Assembly: GCF_002813325.1 (NCBI RefSeq)
Contig: NZ_PHUG01000001.1
Span: 1,240,001-1,304,000, forward strand
Direction of reading: 5' to 3'
Length of the DNA stretch: 64,000 nucleotides
Source: Janthinobacterium sp. 64
GTDB taxonomy: Bacteria; Pseudomonadota; Gammaproteobacteria; Burkholderiales; Burkholderiaceae_D
Position 1 is the stretch's first letter; each line of letters begins with the position of its first letter. The position numbers were made by a program, and so were the translations under genes. Shown here one piece after another: positions 25,552 through 33,329 of the stretch. A model generated the notes under the pieces. That model did no database searches and was not told the origin of the DNA. It saw nothing but the letters and a program-made list of their open reading frames with translations.

Positions 25552-26604
25552 ATGAATCAACTTACCCTCGTCCTGCCCTTCGCCTTGCCCAATGCCGAGC
25601 TGGCTGCCGACCTGCTCAAGGTCTTGCAGGCGCCCGCCCTGGCGGCCCTGCTGTCGCGCACATCCGTTTGCAATTTAGAAACTTTTGACAACGCCAACCG
25701 CCTGCTGCCGCACGAAGCGTGGCTGGCGCATGCCTTGACCCTGTCGCCTGCGCCCAACGGCGAGGCGGCGCAATCGGCCTTTGCGGCCCAGGCCATGCGC
25801 GGCTACGGCCTGGCGCCGGAACCGGGCGCGCGCTACTTCCTGCTGCATCCGGCCCACCTGGCCATCGCCCGCAGCCATATCAGCCTGGAAGACTTGCGCC
25901 AGCTCAAGCTGAGCGAGGATGACGGGCGCGCCCTGTTCGACATTGCGGCCCCGTATTTCGACGAAATTGGCCAGCCCCTGTCGTATGGCGACGCGGGCAC
26001 CTGGTTCATGCGCGCCGATGGCTGGAGCGACTTGCAGTGCGCCTCGCCGGACGCCGCCACCACGCAAGACCTGTCCGTCTGGATGCCGGAAGGCGAGCAC
26101 GCGCGCGCCGCGCGCTGCCTGCAAAATGAAGTGCAGATGCTGTGGCATGAACACCCTGTCAACGCGGCGCGCGAGGAGCGGGGCTTGAAAGCCATCAATT
26201 CCTTCTGGATCTGGGGCGCCAGCCTGGCCAACGCTGAAGCTGCGCGCTGCGCGGCCAGCCTGCATACCAGCGACGCAGCGGGCTGGCTGGCCGCACTGGC
26301 GGAACCGGCGCAGCGCGATGCCAGTCCAAACAGTGTGCTGGCAAGCGGACAGGATGCGATCGTCGTGCTGGGCGGCCTGACCGAAGCGGCGCAAGCCCAG
26401 GAATGGGGCATGTGGCTGCAGCAGTTGCAAGCGCTGGAAGCGCACTGGTTCGCGCCCCTGCTGGCGGCCGTCAAGGATGGCCGCCTGGGCCAGCTGCGCC
26501 TGGTGCTGAGCCACCGCGACGCCTGGCTGGACTGCACCACCAGCAAGCATGCGCAGCGCAAATTCTGGCGCGCGATTACCCTGAACAAGTTGAAAGCATC
26601 ATGA
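25552..26604 (+). CDS. RpfE-type / phosphoglycerate mutase-related protein
   Basis: The 350-aa cytoplasmic protein resembles a family found just upstream of recJ in Burkholderiales, annotated as RpfE-type regulatory protein or as related to cofactor-independent phosphoglycerate mutase. Segments include YFLLHPAHLAIARSHI, LQNEVQMLWHEHPVN, INSFWIWGAS and a C-terminal LRLVLSHRDAWLDC. No catalytic site is clear. The start is the ATG at 25552. Its TGA overlaps the ATG of recJ in an ATGA junction, so the two are co-translated. The role is unknown; conserved linkage with recJ is the main clue. Confidence 0.6.
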   Translation: MNQLTLVLPFALPNAELAADLLKVLQAPALAALLSRTSVCNLETFDNANRLLPHEAWLAHALTLSPAPNGEAAQSAFAAQAMRGYGLAPEPGARYFLLHPAHLAIARSHISLEDLRQLKLSEDDGRALFDIAAPYFDEIGQPLSYGDAGTWFMRADGWSDLQCASPDAATTQDLSVWMPEGEHARAARCLQNEVQMLWHEHPVNAAREERGLKAINSFWIWGASLANAEAARCAASLHTSDAAGWLAALAEPAQRDASPNSVLASGQDAIVVLGGLTEAAQAQEWGMWLQQLQALEAHWFAPLLAAVKDGRLGQLRLVLSHRDAWLDCTTSKHAQRKFWRAITLNKLKAS

Positions 26605-28301
26605 CCCGTACCCGCATCGCCACCCGTCCCTGCCCTTACCGCGAATCCGAATTGCTGCGCCAGGGCGGCATCCACCCCGTGCTGGCCCGCCTGTATGCTT
26701 CGCGCGGCTTGACGGACGCGGCAGAACTGTCGAGCGAACTGGCGGCCCTGATGCCGCCGTCCGGCTTGCTGCACATCGGCGCGGCCGGCATCTTCCTGGC
26801 CGACGCCATTGCCGCCAAGAAACGCATGGTCATCGTGGCCGACTACGATTGCGATGGCGCCACCGCCTGCGCCGTGGCCATCCGCGGCTTGCGCGCCATG
26901 GGCGCCGACGTCGATTTCATCGTGCCCAACCGTTTTGAATACGGCTACGGCCTGACGCCGGAAATCGTCGAATTGACGGCCCGCGAAAAGTCGCCCGACA
27001 TCATCATCACCGTCGACAACGGCATCGCCAGCATCGATGGCGTGGCCGAAGCGAACCGGCGCGGCATCGAGGTGCTCGTCACGGACCACCATTTGCCGGC
27101 CGACACCCTGCCCGACGCGGCCGTCATCGTCAACCCGAACCAGCCCGCCTGCGGTTTCCCCAGCAAGAACCTGGCTGGCGTGGGCGTGGTGTTCTACGTG
27201 TTGCTGGCCCTGCGCGCAGAAATGCGCCGGCGCGGTGTATTCGATGCGCAGACGCAGCCCAAGCTCGACAACCTGCTCGACCTGGTGGCGCTGGGCACGG
27301 TGGCCGACGTGGTGCGCCTCGATACGAACAACCGTATCCTCGTCGCGCAAGGTCTCAAACGCATGCGCAAGGGCAATATGCACGCGGGCGTGGCGGCGCT
27401 GTTTCGCGTGGCGGGCCGCGAAGCGCGCAGCGCCACGCCGTTCGACCTGGGCTTTGCCCTGGGACCGCGCCTGAATGCGGCCGGGCGCCTGCAAGATATG
27501 TCGCTGGGCATCGAATGCCTGATCACGGACGACGAAGGCCGCGCCTGGGCGCTGGCGCAGCAACTGAACGACATCAACCTGAAGCGCCGCGAAATCGAGG
27601 CGGACATGCAGGATACGGCCCTGCTGCACCTCGACGCTTTCGAGCCGGCCAACAGCAGCACCATCAGCGTGTTTGATGAATCGTGGCACCAGGGCGTGAT
27701 CGGCATCGTCGCCTCGCGCCTGAAGGAAAAGTTTTATCGCCCGACCATCACGTTTGCGCCCGGCGCGGACGGCTGGATCAAGGGCTCGGGCCGCTCCATC
27801 CCCGGTTTTCACTTGCGCGACGCGCTCGACCTGGTGTCGAAACGGGCGCCCAGCCTGATCGACAAGTTCGGCGGCCACGCCATGGCGGCCGGCCTGACCA
27901 TCCGCGCCGACGCCTTCGACGCGTTTTCCCAGGCCTTCGAGGCCGTGGGCCAGGCATGGCTCAGCCAGCAACAGTTGGAGCGCGTCGTGGAAACGGACGG
28001 CCCACTGGAAGACGCCTACTACACGACGGCTTTCATCGAGCTGATGGATGGCCAGGTGTGGGGCCAGGGCTTCGCCCCGCCCGTCTTCTGCGATGAATTC
28101 CGCGTCGTCAGCCAGCGCATCTTGAAAGAACGCCACTTGAAACTGCTGCTGGAAAAGAACGGCGTGCGTTTTGATGCCATCTGGTTCGGGCATACGGACG
28201 CCTTGGGCGAACGCACGCGGGTGGCGTTCCGGCTTGATGCGAATGAATACAATGGCACCACGAAAGTTCAACTCATGGTAGAGCACGCCGAACCTGTGTA
28301 G
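26601..28301 (+). CDS. recJ: Single-stranded-DNA-specific exonuclease RecJ
   Basis: The 566-aa 5'-3' exonuclease acts in recombination and mismatch or base excision repair. It has the DHH-family motifs: VADYDCDGATACA, VTVDNGIAS region, VLVTDHHLPADT, a Mn-binding Asp in LVALGTVADVVRL, and the C-terminal DHHA1 motif DKFGGHAMAAGLTI. The length is normal for RecJ. Translation is coupled to the upstream RpfE-like gene by an ATGA overlap. Confidence 0.95.
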   Translation: MTRTRIATRPCPYRESELLRQGGIHPVLARLYASRGLTDAAELSSELAALMPPSGLLHIGAAGIFLADAIAAKKRMVIVADYDCDGATACAVAIRGLRAMGADVDFIVPNRFEYGYGLTPEIVELTAREKSPDIIITVDNGIASIDGVAEANRRGIEVLVTDHHLPADTLPDAAVIVNPNQPACGFPSKNLAGVGVVFYVLLALRAEMRRRGVFDAQTQPKLDNLLDLVALGTVADVVRLDTNNRILVAQGLKRMRKGNMHAGVAALFRVAGREARSATPFDLGFALGPRLNAAGRLQDMSLGIECLITDDEGRAWALAQQLNDINLKRREIEADMQDTALLHLDAFEPANSSTISVFDESWHQGVIGIVASRLKEKFYRPTITFAPGADGWIKGSGRSIPGFHLRDALDLVSKRAPSLIDKFGGHAMAAGLTIRADAFDAFSQAFEAVGQAWLSQQQLERVVETDGPLEDAYYTTAFIELMDGQVWGQGFAPPVFCDEFRVVSQRILKERHLKLLLEKNGVRFDAIWFGHTDALGERTRVAFRLDANEYNGTTKVQLMVEHAEPV

Positions 28302-28306
28302 TGACA

Positions 28307-28419
28307 CCTGACAGTACCTACTGCGCGTCGGTATAGGCTGCCTGCGATGCTCACCGTACTAGAAGTACGGTTGCGCTTCTCGACCGCCTCTCCCTTCCGC
28401 TCGCTACGGTACTGTCAGG
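28307..28419. repeat. Inverted-repeat element with nested hairpin, downstream of recJ
   Basis: Perfect 12-base arms CCTGACAGTACC (28307-28318) and GGTACTGTCAGG (28408-28419) enclose about 90 bases. A nested hairpin, ACCGTACT-AGA-AGTACGGT, lies at 28353-28371. The element starts six bases after the recJ stop. It looks like a small dispersed palindromic repeat or a non-autonomous element. No direct target duplication is obvious. Confidence 0.6.
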
Positions 28420-28895
28420 CGTTGCGACGTTTGTGGTCTTATTGCTGTATCTCATGCTTACCTGGAACAATGTCGCATCAAACCACTGCGGAAGCTGGAA
28501 CCAGCCTCCACGCTACCTGAAAGCGGCACCATGCTGACCAACCTGAACCACTTCACGCTGCCCGTGCGCGGCCTGCCGCGCAGCGCCATATCCAGGCATG
28601 GTGTTCGCGGCTGACGTTTGAAAACAGCATATTCGATAAATTCGTTAAATTCATTAAATCAACAGAAAAACCAAGCGCCGTAGTTGTGAAAAAACACTGT
28701 CACGCCTCGATACCCCTCTGATAACCTTGCCTATAAGGCTTAATCAAGCTGGCAAGATTGCCTCCGGCAATAGGCAAATTCGCCACATATCATTGCAATA
28801 ATGAACATATTCATTAAAAATAGTTAACACTTATTTGGCAAATTCACTAGAATTGATAACGCATCAGGGAATCCCCAATGATGCGTGATCAGTTT

Positions 28896-28977
28896 TGAGG
28901 GCAAACCCGTCGAAAGGCGGGGACGCAAAGCCACCGGCCTACCGCGCGCAAGCGCCACGGCAGCGGGGCTGCCAATG
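28896..28977 (+). ncRNA. Cyclic di-GMP-I (GEMM-I) riboswitch
   Basis: The sequence carries the conserved GEMM-I elements in order: GGGCAAACC, a GAAA tetraloop, GGGGACGCAAAGCC, GGCCTACCG, and the tetraloop-receptor arm GGCAGCGGGGCTGCC. It ends about 80 bases before the ATG of the S53 peptidase gene, and no gene lies between. A GCAGGG...CCCTGC pairing downstream (28977-29010) could be the expression platform. There is no U-run, so control is more likely translational or through an anti-terminator not visible here. It couples expression of the secreted peptidase to cyclic di-GMP. Confidence 0.88.
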
Positions 28978-29058
28978 CAGGGCCGGGACCGCCAGCGCGC
29001 GGCACCCTGCCAAATGCATTGTCGAGATGTGGCCCTCGCCAACTCGGAGAGTTTCGCC

Positions 29059-31683
29059 ATGAAAAAAAACATTCCCCCGCATTCCCGTCACGGGCGCCTG
29101 CTGCTGGGCGCCACTGCGGCCATCCTGCTGGGCGCTTGCGGCCCGGGCCAGGAGACATCGGCACCGCCCGCCGCCATTGCCACGGCGGCAACCCAATTCA
29201 CTGTCGACGTGCCCGTCATCCCCGCCGCCGTCGGCGCGCTGGTGGCGCAGCCGATGTTCCATGCCGCCCCCGCCCTGCTCGATGCGCCTGACGGGCGCGA
29301 CAGCGGCAACAGCAGCGGCTCGGCCCACTGGCGCCCGCACATGCAGCGGGTACCCGATGCCATGACGGAGATGTCCACGCGGCGCCTGACGGCGCAGAGA
29401 ATCGCCGCCGCGCAACAGGCGGCGCAAAACATCGCGCCATTGCTCGATGGCGGCGGCGCGAGCGACACCGCCGCACCGATGGCCGGCAGCAGCGTGGTGG
29501 CCACCTACTCGCCCGCGCAAATCCGCGCCGCCTACGACTTGCCCGCGCTGCCGGCGGCAGGCACGGCGCTGACGCCGGCCCAGGCGGCACAGCTGGGCGC
29601 GGGGCAGACGATCTATATCGTCGACGCCATGCACAACCCGAACGCAGCGGCCGAACTGGCCATCTTCAACCAGAAATTCGGCTTGCCCGCCTGCACCACC
29701 AAGGCCATCGCCACGAATGCCACCCTGCCCTTGCCGCCCGCGCCGGCCAGCGGCTGTGAATTTTCTGTTGTCTACAACACGCCATCGAGCACGATGACGA
29801 CCACCGCGCCCGCCTATAACTCGGGCTGGGCCATGGAAATCGCGCTCGACGTGCAGTGGGCGCATGCCACGGCGCCGCTGGCGCGCATCGTGCTGATCGA
29901 GGCGCCCGACGCTTCCATCAACAGCCTGCTGGGCGCCGTGCGCCTGGCCAACCTGATGGGGCCTGGCGTCGTGTCGATGAGCTTTGGCGCCGCCGAAGGC
30001 AGCTGGACAGCTTCCGTCGACAGCGCCTTCACGGGCAAGAACATGACGTATCTGGCCGCCACGGGCGACTCGGGCAGCGGCGTGTCCTGGCCGTCCGTGT
30101 CACCGAACGTGCTGGCCGTGGGCGGCACCACGCTCAGCTACAGCGGCAGCGGCGCGCGCAGTGAATCGGCCTGGTCGGGCACGGGCGGCGGCATCAGCGC
30201 CTATACGGCACTGCCCTCCTACCAGAGCGCCAGCAACGTGCCGGGCATGACGGGCTTGCTGCGCCGCAATGTGGCCGACGTGGCCTTCAATGCCGACCCC
30301 GCCACCGGCCAGTACACGGCCGTGATGGCACAGGGCAGCAGCACCGCCAGCTGGCTCAGCATCGGCGGCACCAGCCTATCCACGCCACAGTGGGCCGGCC
30401 TGGTCGCCATCGCCAACGCCAGCCGCGCGCTGCAGGCGAAGACGGCGCTCGGCTTGCCGCACAGCATACTGTACGGCCAGATCGCCACCGTACCCGGCAC
30501 CTTTGCCAGCAGCTTTGCCGACATCACGCGCGGCAGTAACGGCACTTGCGGCGTGTGCACGGCCAGGGTCGGCTACGACCCGCTGGGCGGCCTGGGCACG
30601 CCCAACGTGAAAAGCCTGCTGGCCAGCCTGTCGGGCACGCAGATCGCGCCAACAGCCCCCGTGGTGGCGCCGGCCAGCATCAGCGGCGCGGCCGGCAAGC
30701 CGCTGTCGTTCACCGTCTCGGCCAGCGCAAGCAACCCCCTCAGCTACAGCATGCTGGGCGCGCCGGCCGGCATGAGCATCGCCGCCACGGGCGTGGTCAG
30801 CTGGGCCAACCCCATCGCCGGCACGTATGCCGTGACCATGGTCGCCAGGGATAGCGTCAGCGGCCTCAGTGGCCAGGGCGTGTACGCCATCGTGATCACC
30901 CCCGTCGCGCCGCCCGTCGTCGGCACCGGCGCCATCACGGGCAAGGTAGGCACGGCACTGGCGTTCAACGTCAGCGTCTCCGCCCCCAATCCCGTCAGCT
31001 ACACGCTCGCCGGCGCACCGACCGGCATGAGCATCAGCAGCGCAGGCCTGGTGAGCTGGGCCGCGCCGCTGGCGGGCACCTATGCCGTCACCGTCACGGC
31101 CAAGGACAGCAAGACCGGCTTGAGCGGCAAAGGCCTCTACACGGTGGCGATCGCCGCCCCGCTGCCGCCCGTGGTGACAGTGTCCAGCGTCAACGGCAAG
31201 CCCGGCGTGGCCCTGTCGTTTACGGCAACGACGGTGGCGCCCAACGCCGTCACCTACAGCCTGTCGGGCGCGCCGTCGGGCATGAGCATCAGTGCGGCCG
31301 GCATCGTCAGCTGGGCCAGCCCCGTGCTGGGCACGTATAGCGTGACGATCATCGCCAAGGATAGCAAGACCGGCCTGTCGGGCCAGGCCGTGGCGACGGT
31401 GAAAATCGCCGCCGCCGGGCCCACCATCACGGCCGCCGCGATGACGGGCGTGGCAGGCAGGGCCATGAGCGGCAGCATCGTGCTCACGGCGCCAGGGGCG
31501 ACCTCGCTGCGGATCTCGATCGACGGCGCGCCGCTGGGCATGCAGTTTTCCATGAGCGGCCTGACCATCACGGCCTATTGGCCGCAACCGGTGGCCGGCA
31601 GCTATACGCTGAAGGTGGTGGCGCTGGACAATAACGGCTTGACGGCGCAACTGACCGTGCCGGTGATCGTCACGGCAAGATAA
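29059..31683 (+). CDS. S53 (sedolisin) peptidase lipoprotein with Ig-like repeats
   Basis: The 874-aa protein has a lipobox LLGAC (Cys27), so it is predicted to be a lipoprotein exposed at the envelope. An S53 catalytic domain spans about 150-525: YSPAQIRAAYDLP start, Glu260 and Asp264 in WAMEIALDVQW, Asp337 in AATGDSGSG, and the nucleophile Ser439 in GGTSLSTPQWAG. The Ca site (ADITRGSNG ... GYDPLGGLGTP) is intact. Four Ig-like repeats of about 87 residues follow (GMSISSAGLVSWAAPLAGTY type). The usual 170-200-residue inhibitory prodomain is not recognisable in the 120 residues before the catalytic domain. A cyclic-di-GMP riboswitch precedes it. Confidence 0.85.
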   Translation: MKKNIPPHSRHGRLLLGATAAILLGACGPGQETSAPPAAIATAATQFTVDVPVIPAAVGALVAQPMFHAAPALLDAPDGRDSGNSSGSAHWRPHMQRVPDAMTEMSTRRLTAQRIAAAQQAAQNIAPLLDGGGASDTAAPMAGSSVVATYSPAQIRAAYDLPALPAAGTALTPAQAAQLGAGQTIYIVDAMHNPNAAAELAIFNQKFGLPACTTKAIATNATLPLPPAPASGCEFSVVYNTPSSTMTTTAPAYNSGWAMEIALDVQWAHATAPLARIVLIEAPDASINSLLGAVRLANLMGPGVVSMSFGAAEGSWTASVDSAFTGKNMTYLAATGDSGSGVSWPSVSPNVLAVGGTTLSYSGSGARSESAWSGTGGGISAYTALPSYQSASNVPGMTGLLRRNVADVAFNADPATGQYTAVMAQGSSTASWLSIGGTSLSTPQWAGLVAIANASRALQAKTALGLPHSILYGQIATVPGTFASSFADITRGSNGTCGVCTARVGYDPLGGLGTPNVKSLLASLSGTQIAPTAPVVAPASISGAAGKPLSFTVSASASNPLSYSMLGAPAGMSIAATGVVSWANPIAGTYAVTMVARDSVSGLSGQGVYAIVITPVAPPVVGTGAITGKVGTALAFNVSVSAPNPVSYTLAGAPTGMSISSAGLVSWAAPLAGTYAVTVTAKDSKTGLSGKGLYTVAIAAPLPPVVTVSSVNGKPGVALSFTATTVAPNAVTYSLSGAPSGMSISAAGIVSWASPVLGTYSVTIIAKDSKTGLSGQAVATVKIAAAGPTITAAAMTGVAGRAMSGSIVLTAPGATSLRISIDGAPLGMQFSMSGLTITAYWPQPVAGSYTLKVVALDNNGLTAQLTVPVIVTAR

Positions 31684-31702
31684 ACCAGCACGGCTTGCCA
31701 AT

Positions 31703-31740
31703 GGGGCGTAGCGGGACACCTGTCCTGCTGCGCCCCTTTT
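31703..31740 (+). terminator. Rho-independent terminator of the S53 peptidase gene
   Basis: GGGGCG...GGAC pairs with GTCC...CGCCCC through a near-perfect stem of about 15 bases with two internal mismatches, followed by TTTT. It starts 20 bases after the peptidase stop codon. Confidence 0.75.
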
Positions 31741-31755
31741 GCATGTGCGCGCACC

Positions 31756-31784
31756 TTGCAATGAATCCCGAAACGGAGTATAAA
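31756..31784 (+). promoter_or_regulatory. Promoter of the Xre/RES toxin-antitoxin operon
   Basis: TTGCAA (31756-31761) and TATAAA (31779-31784) are separated by 17 bases, a good sigma-70 match. The antitoxin ATG lies 34 bases after the -10 box. ATAAA-type repeats over the -10 region (31781-31796) may be where the antitoxin complex binds, but this is not certain. Confidence 0.65.
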
Positions 31785-31817
31785 TAGTCCATAAACAGAG
31801 TTTTTTGAGGAAATACC

Positions 31818-32255
31818 ATGAATCTCGCCTACGCCTACCCCAAGAGCCGCTTCGAGCCGGCCGTGCTCGTCGACCTGAATGCCAAAGCCGAGCGCGAGCG
31901 ATTGTCGCAGGCCGCACTGAAAGGGTTTTTCAAGCTGGCCGCCGCCTGGAAGCTGCGCGATGACGATGCGCGCGAGTTGCTGGGCGGCCTGTCCAGCAGC
32001 GCCTGGTACGAGTGGAAAAAGCACCCGGACCGCGTGCTGGAAGTGGACCGCATCACGCGCATTTCGTATTTGCTGGGCATCTACAAGGCCTTGCACATCC
32101 TGTACGGCGACAAGCTGGCCGACGAATGGGTGAGTTTGCCCAACAAAAACCCGATCTTCGGCGGCCGCACACCGCTGTCGCAGATGCTGGCCGGCGGCTT
32201 GCTGGCCATGCAGACGGTGCGCAAGCTGCTCGACGCGCGCCGCGGAGGACTGTAA
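31818..32255 (+). CDS. Xre/ParS/MbcA-type antitoxin of a RES toxin
   Basis: The 145-aa protein has an N-terminal helical Xre-like part and a C-terminal DUF2384/MbcA-like domain with RISYLLGIYKALHILYGDK, DEWVSLPNKNPIFGG and TPLSQMLAGGLLAMQTVR, the hallmark of antitoxins paired with RES toxins. It binds and inhibits the toxin and, in known systems, autorepresses the operon. The next gene starts two bases after its TAA stop. A sigma-70 promoter lies upstream. Confidence 0.88.
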   Translation: MNLAYAYPKSRFEPAVLVDLNAKAERERLSQAALKGFFKLAAAWKLRDDDARELLGGLSSSAWYEWKKHPDRVLEVDRITRISYLLGIYKALHILYGDKLADEWVSLPNKNPIFGGRTPLSQMLAGGLLAMQTVRKLLDARRGGL

Positions 32256-32257
32256 TC

Positions 32258-32956
32258 GTGCCTGCCACCGCCCATGACCACCTGCCGCCGCTGGCCGCCC
32301 TGCGCCAGATCGACACCTGCCGGTTGATACCCTCGCGCTTCGCCGACATGGAAGACTCCGTGCTGGCGCCGCTGGCGGAGGACGACGATCACCTGCGCGA
32401 ACTGTTCGAACTCGATAACGCGACCAACGCCCGCCTGGTGGCCGAATATGGCGGCACGCCAGGAATTGGCGTGGACGAGCTGGTTTTTGGCGTGCCACAC
32501 TTTCGCATCATCAATGCCGCCTACACCTACGCCCGCCCGGAAGGGGCGCGTTTCAACGATGGCGAGCGGGGCGCCTGGTATTGCGCCTTCGACATGAAAA
32601 CGGCGCTGGCCGAGATCATTTTCCACAAGACCGTGGAATACCAGGAAATCGACCATTTCGACGACAGCGTCAGCTACCAGTCGCTGCTGGCCGATTTTTC
32701 CGCCAGCTTCCACGACCTGCGCGGCCAGCAGCGCTACCAGGCTTGCCTCGATCCGGCCAGCTACATCGCCTCGCAAGACCTGGCCGCCATCCTGCTCGAA
32801 GCCGGCTCCATGGGCGTCATCTTCCCCAGCGTCCGGCACGCCAGCGGCACCAACCTGGCCTGCTTTCGCCCTGCCCTGGTGGGCAATGTTCGCAAAGGTG
32901 GCGCCTATCGGTTAACATGGCAGGGTACGCCGACGCCGCGCGTGGAAGCCCTGTAA
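32258..32956 (+). CDS. RES-domain toxin (NAD-depleting)
   Basis: The 232-aa protein contains a RES domain. The Arg in PEGARFND (Arg98), Tyr108 in GAWYCAF, Glu119 in TALAEIIFH and Ser191 in IFPSVRHASGTNLACF correspond to the Arg-Glu-Ser motif. Characterised RES toxins degrade NAD+ and arrest growth. It starts with GTG at 32258, seven bases after GGAGG, and the gene is coupled to the antitoxin gene upstream. The gene appears intact. Confidence 0.88.
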   Translation: MPATAHDHLPPLAALRQIDTCRLIPSRFADMEDSVLAPLAEDDDHLRELFELDNATNARLVAEYGGTPGIGVDELVFGVPHFRIINAAYTYARPEGARFNDGERGAWYCAFDMKTALAEIIFHKTVEYQEIDHFDDSVSYQSLLADFSASFHDLRGQQRYQACLDPASYIASQDLAAILLEAGSMGVIFPSVRHASGTNLACFRPALVGNVRKGGAYRLTWQGTPTPRVEAL

Positions 32957-33008
32957 GGCCAGCGGGCCGCGCGCAACGGCACCCGACTCACCAAACATTG
33001 ATACTCGC

Positions 33009-33329
33009 ATGCAAACCAATCCTGAAAAAGACACCGAACTGCGCCTCAAAGTGAACAGCGAAACGGCCCGCCTGGCCTGGAGCGAACTGGAAAAGCACTT
33101 CGCCCAGGGCAGCGTCGTCTGGGTCGCCAATGAGCTCGACCTGGTCGAAGTGGCCGTGCGCATTTCGCACGACGACAAGTCCACCATCACGCAATGGATG
33201 GTCGATGGCAAAGTGGCCAAGGTGTCGGACCAGCAGGCGCTGGACTGGCAAGCGTCCGATGCGGCCCTGTGGGCCGTCGTCGTCAGTCCGTTCATATTAG
33301 TCCAGCAGGAAAAGCCGACGCAGCACTAG
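33009..33329 (+). CDS. DUF2288 family protein
   Basis: The 106-aa cytoplasmic protein has the DUF2288 pattern: a Trp-centred segment (LAWSELEKHFAQGSVVWVANELDLVEVA), a central DDKSTITQWMVDGKVAKVSD and a C-terminal ALWAVVVSPFILVQ. The biochemical function is unknown. Its last four bases overlap the stop end of the convergent TonB receptor gene. It is 52 bases from the RES toxin gene and not clearly part of that operon. Confidence 0.8.
   Translation: MQTNPEKDTELRLKVNSETARLAWSELEKHFAQGSVVWVANELDLVEVAVRISHDDKSTITQWMVDGKVAKVSDQQALDWQASDAALWAVVVSPFILVQQEKPTQH

Larger units (their letters stand above)
28302..29058. other. Long intergenic region with palindromic element, AT-rich stretch and riboswitch
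   Basis: This 757-base gap holds, in order: an inverted-repeat element (28307-28419); a GC-rich stretch with a 27-codon ATG frame at 28531 that I do not call a gene; an AT-rich zone (28620-28860) with repeated AAATTCRTT-type units and ATTCATTAAA at two places; and a GEMM-I riboswitch leading into the S53 peptidase gene. The promoter for the riboswitch must lie in the AT-rich zone. TTGGCA near 28835 is a possible -35. Confidence 0.5.

Noticed and set aside
28531..28614. 27-codon ATG frame in the recJ / S53 gap
   Set aside because: No ribosome-binding site, no family similarity that I can defend, and too short; it might be a remnant of a longer gene.
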